This document shows, piece after piece, positions 15,217 through 18,563 of a stretch of 18,563 nt of DNA. The position numbers and the translations under genes are program-made. The stretch spans positions 1-18,563 of the forward strand of contig JALHJL010000068.1 of NCBI GenBank assembly GCA_022839625.1, written 5' to 3'. The stretch comes from Phycisphaerales bacterium. GTDB lineage: Bacteria; Planctomycetota; Phycisphaerae; UBA1845; Fen-1342. Positions within the stretch are counted from its first letter, which is position 1. Every line of letters begins with the position of its first letter. A model generated the notes under the pieces. It saw only the letters and a list, made by a program, of their open reading frames with translations, did not search any database and was not told where the DNA came from.

Positions 15217-16170
15217 TCAAGTCTCTGTCACGAGGCGGAAGACCCGCGTCCAGAAGAACCAGGCGACCGGGGCGGCGAGCAAGGGTGAATCGAGCACGTC
15301 CAACACGCCGCCGAGGCCGGGGAAGGCCTGGCCCGAGTCCTTCACCGCCGCGTCCCGTTTCAACAGCGACGCGCACAGGTCGCCGGCGACGGAGAACAGG
15401 CCGAGCAGGAGCCCGAGGATGAGCAGGACCCATGGATAAGCGAGGTGGCGCTCCCCGATCCGCACGATGCCGGCCGTATGGAGCCAGTGGCCGATCGCGA
15501 GGGCCAGGATTACCGTCGTCGCCATGCCGCCGGCGAAGCCTTCCCAGGTCTTTTTCGGACTGAGCCACTCGATCATCTTGTGGCGCCCCAGGGCGCGGCC
15601 GGTGAAGTAGGCGCCGGTGTCGGTCATCTTGACCAGGAAGACCGAGAAGAGCAGCACGGCGACGCCCGCCATCCCTCCGATCTCCATCCGCAGCTTGGTC
15701 AGGAACCCGGCCAACCCTCCGGTGTAGAAGACGATGAAGAACGTGATGGCCACGTTCTCCATCGCGTCCTGCGTCCCGCACCGAACGGCTTGCAGCAGGA
15801 ACACGAATCCCACCGCCACCACCAGCCAGATCATGGGCAGCGACTCATCGTACCCGCCGGTGACCGGCGACAGGTTGAAGGACACAAACGGCTCGATGAC
15901 GAAGGCCGCGGCGAAGAACTGTGCCGTCAGGCCAAAGGGCCGGCGGCCGCGCACGCGCGCCAGGTGCACCAACTCATGAGTGGCCGCCACGGTCAGGACC
16001 AGGACGACCGCGGTGCAGATGGCCCCGTTGGTCAGCCAGCCGCCGTAGAGCACGCCCAGGACCCGCTCGTCGGACGCGGGCGCCGGGCGCGCCGACAGGT
16101 ACCCGTCGGCCAGCACCAACCCGACGATGACTGCCGCCAGTGGAATCCCGACCAGCAAGCGTCTGCGCAT
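15217..16170 (-). CDS. cdsA: Phosphatidate cytidylyltransferase
   Basis: CdsA makes CDP-diacylglycerol from CTP and phosphatidic acid in the inner membrane, the branch point of phospholipid synthesis. The 317-aa protein has about eight hydrophobic membrane segments and the family motifs KMTDTGAYFTGRALGRHK, SPKKTWEGFAGG and the C-terminal signature SLLKRDAAVKDSG followed by PGLGGVLDVLDS. In the classical signature the last part is PGHGGxxDRxD; here His is replaced by Leu286 and Arg by Val292, while both Asp residues (291 and 294) remain. From memory, similar variants occur in other planctomycete-type CdsA proteins, so the enzyme is probably active. It is the third gene of the purA-uppS-cdsA operon, 27 bp after uppS, with a weak GAG-type ribosome site. 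The uppS-cdsA pairing is classical. Confidence 0.93.
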   Translation of the reverse strand: MRRRLLVGIPLAAVIVGLVLADGYLSARPAPASDERVLGVLYGGWLTNGAICTAVVLVLTVAATHELVHLARVRGRRPFGLTAQFFAAAFVIEPFVSFNLSPVTGGYDESLPMIWLVVAVGFVFLLQAVRCGTQDAMENVAITFFIVFYTGGLAGFLTKLRMEIGGMAGVAVLLFSVFLVKMTDTGAYFTGRALGRHKMIEWLSPKKTWEGFAGGMATTVILALAIGHWLHTAGIVRIGERHLAYPWVLLILGLLLGLFSVAGDLCASLLKRDAAVKDSGQAFPGLGGVLDVLDSPLLAAPVAWFFWTRVFRLVTET

Positions 16171-16197
16171 GTCAGCTCTCGCCTGCTTGCCCCGCGC

Positions 16198-16986
16198 TCA
16201 AGCCTGCGTTCCCGCCAGCGGAGCCGGGGCGGGCTCCACCACGGCACCGAAGCGCCGCACGCGCCGCGCGTACTCCCGCAGCGCGGCGTACAGGTCCGCC
16301 GCGCGGAAGTCGGGCCACAGCGCCGGCGTAACGTACAGCTCCGCGTAGCTGATCTGCCATAGCAGGAAGTTACTGATGCGCAGCTCGCCGGCGGTGCGGA
16401 TCACAAGGTCCGGGTCCGGCAGGCCGGCGGTGTACAAAGCCCCGGACAGCGTCTCTTCGTTGATGTCCGCGGGCCGCAACTCGCCCCGCGCGACGCGCTC
16501 CGCCAGCCGGCGCACCGCGGTCACGATCTCCGCCCGTGCGCCGTAGTTCAAGGCCAGGCAAAGGGTCAGGCCGCGGTTAGACTGGCTGAGTTGCACCGTC
16601 GTATCGAGCTCGCGCAGCACCACCGTCGGCAGCCGCTCCCGCTGCCCGATCTGCACGACTCGGATGTCGTTGTCCATGATCTCCTGGCGTTCGGACGCGA
16701 GATACTCGGCGTAGAGCGCCATGAGGGCGTTGACCTCGTCCGGCGGGCGGCGCCAGTTCTCCAGGCTGAAGCTGTAGAGCGTCAGGCACTCGATTCCGAG
16801 CCGCGCGCAGTGCGTGACCACGTCGCGGACGGAGTCGGCAGCATGGCGATGCCCCTCGATGCGCGGCAGCCCGCGCTGCTGCGCCCAACGGCCGTTGCCG
16901 TCCATGATGATCGCGACGTGGTGCGGCAGCGCAGTCCGCGGCAAACCCAGGACTGCAACGGGGTCGAGCGGTGGCTGCGTCGGCAT
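16198..16986 (-). CDS. uppS: Undecaprenyl diphosphate synthase (cis-prenyltransferase)
   Basis: UppS condenses isopentenyl diphosphate onto farnesyl diphosphate to form the C55 lipid carrier needed for peptidoglycan and other envelope polymers. The 262-aa protein carries the catalytic motif IMDGNGRWA with Asp29, and the conserved substrate-binding segment LVIRTAGELRISNFLLWQ (Arg197, Arg203). The length fits the family, with a short Pro/Ala-rich C-terminal tail. The ATG at 16986 lies two bases after the purA stop codon and has GAGG inside the purA end with a 7-nt spacer. The frame continues upstream within purA, but conservation starts at the chosen ATG. Translational coupling to purA is likely. 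Confidence 0.95.
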   Translation of the reverse strand: MPTQPPLDPVAVLGLPRTALPHHVAIIMDGNGRWAQQRGLPRIEGHRHAADSVRDVVTHCARLGIECLTLYSFSLENWRRPPDEVNALMALYAEYLASERQEIMDNDIRVVQIGQRERLPTVVLRELDTTVQLSQSNRGLTLCLALNYGARAEIVTAVRRLAERVARGELRPADINEETLSGALYTAGLPDPDLVIRTAGELRISNFLLWQISYAELYVTPALWPDFRAADLYAALREYARRVRRFGAVVEPAPAPLAGTQA

Positions 16987-16988
16987 GG

Positions 16989-18296
16989 CTACACCTCGTG
17001 CCCCACCAGGATCATTTGTTCCCGCGATGGTCCCACACCGATCATACGTACGGGCGTACCAAGCCGTTCGCTCATCAGCCGGACGTAATCGCGCGCCGCC
17101 ACCGGCAGGTCCCCCCAGTGCCGGCACTCGGCCAGGTCCTCTCGCCATCCGGGCAGCGTGGCATATACCGGCTCGACCTCATTCAGCAGGTGAATGTCCG
17201 TCGGGTAGTCCTCCAACAGGGCGCCGCCCGCCCGGTATCCGACGCAGACCTTCAGCGGGTCGATGCCCGTCAGCGTGTCCAAATGCATCAAGGCCAGGCA
17301 CTTAGGGCCGGTGAACATGGCGGCGTACGACGCAGCGACCAGGTCGAACCAGCCGCAGCGGCGCGGGCGCCCGGTGGTAGTGCCGAACTCGTGCCCGCGC
17401 TGGCGGATGGTTTCGCCGAGTGCGTCCTTCAACTCGGTCGGAAACGGTCCCGCGCCGACGCGCGTCGTGTAAGCCTTCACCACGCCGATGGTGGATTGGC
17501 AGGCCGTGATCGGCACGCCCGCGCCGCTCGCCACCCCCGTCGCGGCGCTGGAGCTTGTCACGTAGGGATACGTGCCGTGATCCACGTCCAGCAGGCTGCC
17601 CTGGGCACCCTCGAACAACATCCGCTTGCCGGCCTTGCCCAGCCGGTGCAGGAGCGCCGTGGTGTTGCACACGAACGGCCACAGTTCCTCGGCGAACGCC
17701 AGGTACTCGTCGGCCATGCGGGCCGCGTCGAAGGTCTCCCGCAGCCCGTAGACCCCCGCCAGGCTTGCGTTCTTATGTGCAACCACCGCCGCTAGACGAT
17801 CGCGAAACCGGTCCGCCGGGTAGAGGTCGCACACGCGAATGGCCCAGTGCCGGGCATACTTGTCGGCGTAGCATGGGCCGATCCCCCGTCCCGTCGTGCC
17901 CAGCTTCTGATCGGCGGGCGCGGCACCCTCGGCCAGCAAGTCCTCGCGGCGGTGATAGGGGAATACCAGGTGGGCACGGTCGCTGATTCGCAGATTGTCG
18001 CCGATCCGCACGCCGCGCGCCCGAAGCGACGCGATTTCCCCCAGCAGGACCGCGGGATCGATTACGGTCCCCGCCGTAATCACGCTCGTGACTTCCTCAC
18101 GCAGGATGCCGCTCGGCAACTGGTGCAACGCGAAGCTCTCGCCGCCGACGACCACCGTGTGTCCAGCGTTGGCCCCCCCGGAGTACCGCACGACGACCTC
18201 GAAGTCGGCCATGAGCAGGTCAACGACCTTGCCCTTGCCCTCGTCGCCCCATTGCAGCCCGACTACGCACGTGTTGCCAAGATCGCGGAAGCTCAT
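16989..18296 (-). CDS. purA: Adenylosuccinate synthetase
   Basis: PurA joins aspartate to IMP using GTP, the first committed step to AMP, in the cytosol. The 435-aa protein is of normal length. It has the signature QWGDEGKGK at residues 15-23 with the catalytic Asp18, His46 in GGANAGHTV, the IMP-binding segment KLGTTGRGIGP, FEGAQGSLLDVDHGTYPYVT and the GTP/aspartate loop TTTGRPRRCGW. All main motifs are intact. The ATG at 18296 fits the family N-terminus, although its ribosome site is weak. It begins a three-gene operon with uppS and cdsA. The upstream region carries a candidate promoter and then the terminal repeat. Confidence 0.97.
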   Translation of the reverse strand: MSFRDLGNTCVVGLQWGDEGKGKVVDLLMADFEVVVRYSGGANAGHTVVVGGESFALHQLPSGILREEVTSVITAGTVIDPAVLLGEIASLRARGVRIGDNLRISDRAHLVFPYHRREDLLAEGAAPADQKLGTTGRGIGPCYADKYARHWAIRVCDLYPADRFRDRLAAVVAHKNASLAGVYGLRETFDAARMADEYLAFAEELWPFVCNTTALLHRLGKAGKRMLFEGAQGSLLDVDHGTYPYVTSSSAATGVASGAGVPITACQSTIGVVKAYTTRVGAGPFPTELKDALGETIRQRGHEFGTTTGRPRRCGWFDLVAASYAAMFTGPKCLALMHLDTLTGIDPLKVCVGYRAGGALLEDYPTDIHLLNEVEPVYATLPGWREDLAECRHWGDLPVAARDYVRLMSERLGTPVRMIGVGPSREQMILVGHEV

Positions 18297-18335
18297 TATT
18301 GCTCACGGATACCGGGGCACTCGTCTGAAAACCCT

Positions 18336-18364
18336 CTTGTAACGCCAACGGCGTGCCCTGGCAA
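18336..18364 (-). promoter_or_regulatory. Candidate sigma-70 promoter of the purA operon
   Basis: On the minus strand TTGCCA (18359-18364) matches the -35 consensus at five of six bases, followed by a 17-bp spacer and TACAAG (18336-18341), four of six of the -10. It lies 40 bases before the purA ATG and just outside the inner edge of the terminal repeat. No purine-responsive operator is recognised. Confidence 0.45.
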
Positions 18365-18379
18365 ACCGCGCCGGGCCGG

Positions 18380-18550
18380 GCCTATCAATCCGCCGCACGA
18401 GTGTGGCACCGGACCCGAGCTTGCCCGCTGCGGCGGGAGTCCGGCGAGGATCGCATTCGGCTGGAAAACGTCGGACACGGAGGTCCGACGCTATCCATGA
18501 AAGGCATCTTCGTGTCAAGGGTGGCGTCCGTCTGCACAGTCTCCGCGTAC
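18380..18550 (-). repeat. Dispersed repeat, right copy of the inverted pair
   Basis: This is the reverse complement of 1-172, identical over the outer 84 bases and diverged further in. It lies upstream of purA. The perfect hairpin recurs at 18469-18490 and the CCCGC/GCGGG hairpin is preserved although its loop has changed. The last 13 bases of the window (18551-18563) extend outward beyond what is visible on the left. Confidence 0.85.
18469..18490. repeat. Stem-loop inside the right repeat copy
   Basis: Identical in sequence to the stem-loop at 61-82, read in the opposite orientation: 8-bp arms CGTCGGAC and GTCCGACG around a six-base loop. It is about 175 bp upstream of the purA start, so it is unlikely to act directly on purA translation. 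Confidence 0.7.
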
Positions 18551-18563
18551 GGTCGCAGCGCTC

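Noticed and set aside
1..18563. Composite transposon flanked by the terminal inverted repeats
   Set aside because: No transposase or integrase is encoded, the content includes housekeeping genes (purA, uppS, cdsA), and no target duplication can be seen.

Overview
This 18.6 kb window is GC-rich bacterial DNA, most probably from a planctomycete, possibly a Phycisphaerae-like lineage. The evidence is a secreted protein ending in dockerin-type repeats of the GDLNCDG...FEDINPF kind, a DUF1573 protein, long secreted low-complexity proteins, and an intergenic tandem repeat whose spurious translation reads PSPERKRRA, which I recall as typical of planctomycete genomes. The assignment rests on these motifs only; there is no rRNA or tRNA.

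Layout. (1) 1-172 is a dispersed repeat that returns in inverted orientation at 18380-18550, so both ends of the window lie inside copies of the same element. (2) 167-2311, minus strand: a secreted DUF1573 protein followed closely by a D-2-hydroxyacid dehydrogenase. (3) 2312-2880: a 569 bp gap. (4) 2881-12213, plus strand: a run of exported proteins, namely a lipoprotein with a polyglycine linker, a 43-codon leader-like ORF coupled to a 1084-residue repetitive fibre-like protein, a zinc metalloprotease, an unknown secreted protein, then an intergenic region with a strong stem-loop and a 2 x 30 bp tandem repeat, and finally a PPC-like/dockerin-type protein. (5) 12226-14454, minus: a lipoprotein of the DPP-IV (S9) family, divergent from a small HExxH protein at 14571-15164. 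(6) 15217-18296, minus: a compact housekeeping operon purA-uppS-cdsA.

How the parts work together. The purA-uppS-cdsA block supplies AMP precursor, the C55 lipid carrier for envelope polymers, and CDP-diacylglycerol for phospholipids. The 2.9-12.2 kb block looks like a cell-surface or extracellular module: nearly every product has a signal peptide or lipobox, and its genes share strong AAGGAG or GGAGG ribosome binding sites and short gaps. Its joint function is not known to me.

The most unusual points are the terminal inverted repeats, a 22-nt stem-loop family with a shared CTCC loop and compensatory arm changes, the leader ORF overlapping the giant fibre-like gene by ATGA, and the secreted fibre/metalloprotease/dockerin cluster. 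I see no CRISPR array, transposase, integrase or RNA gene.
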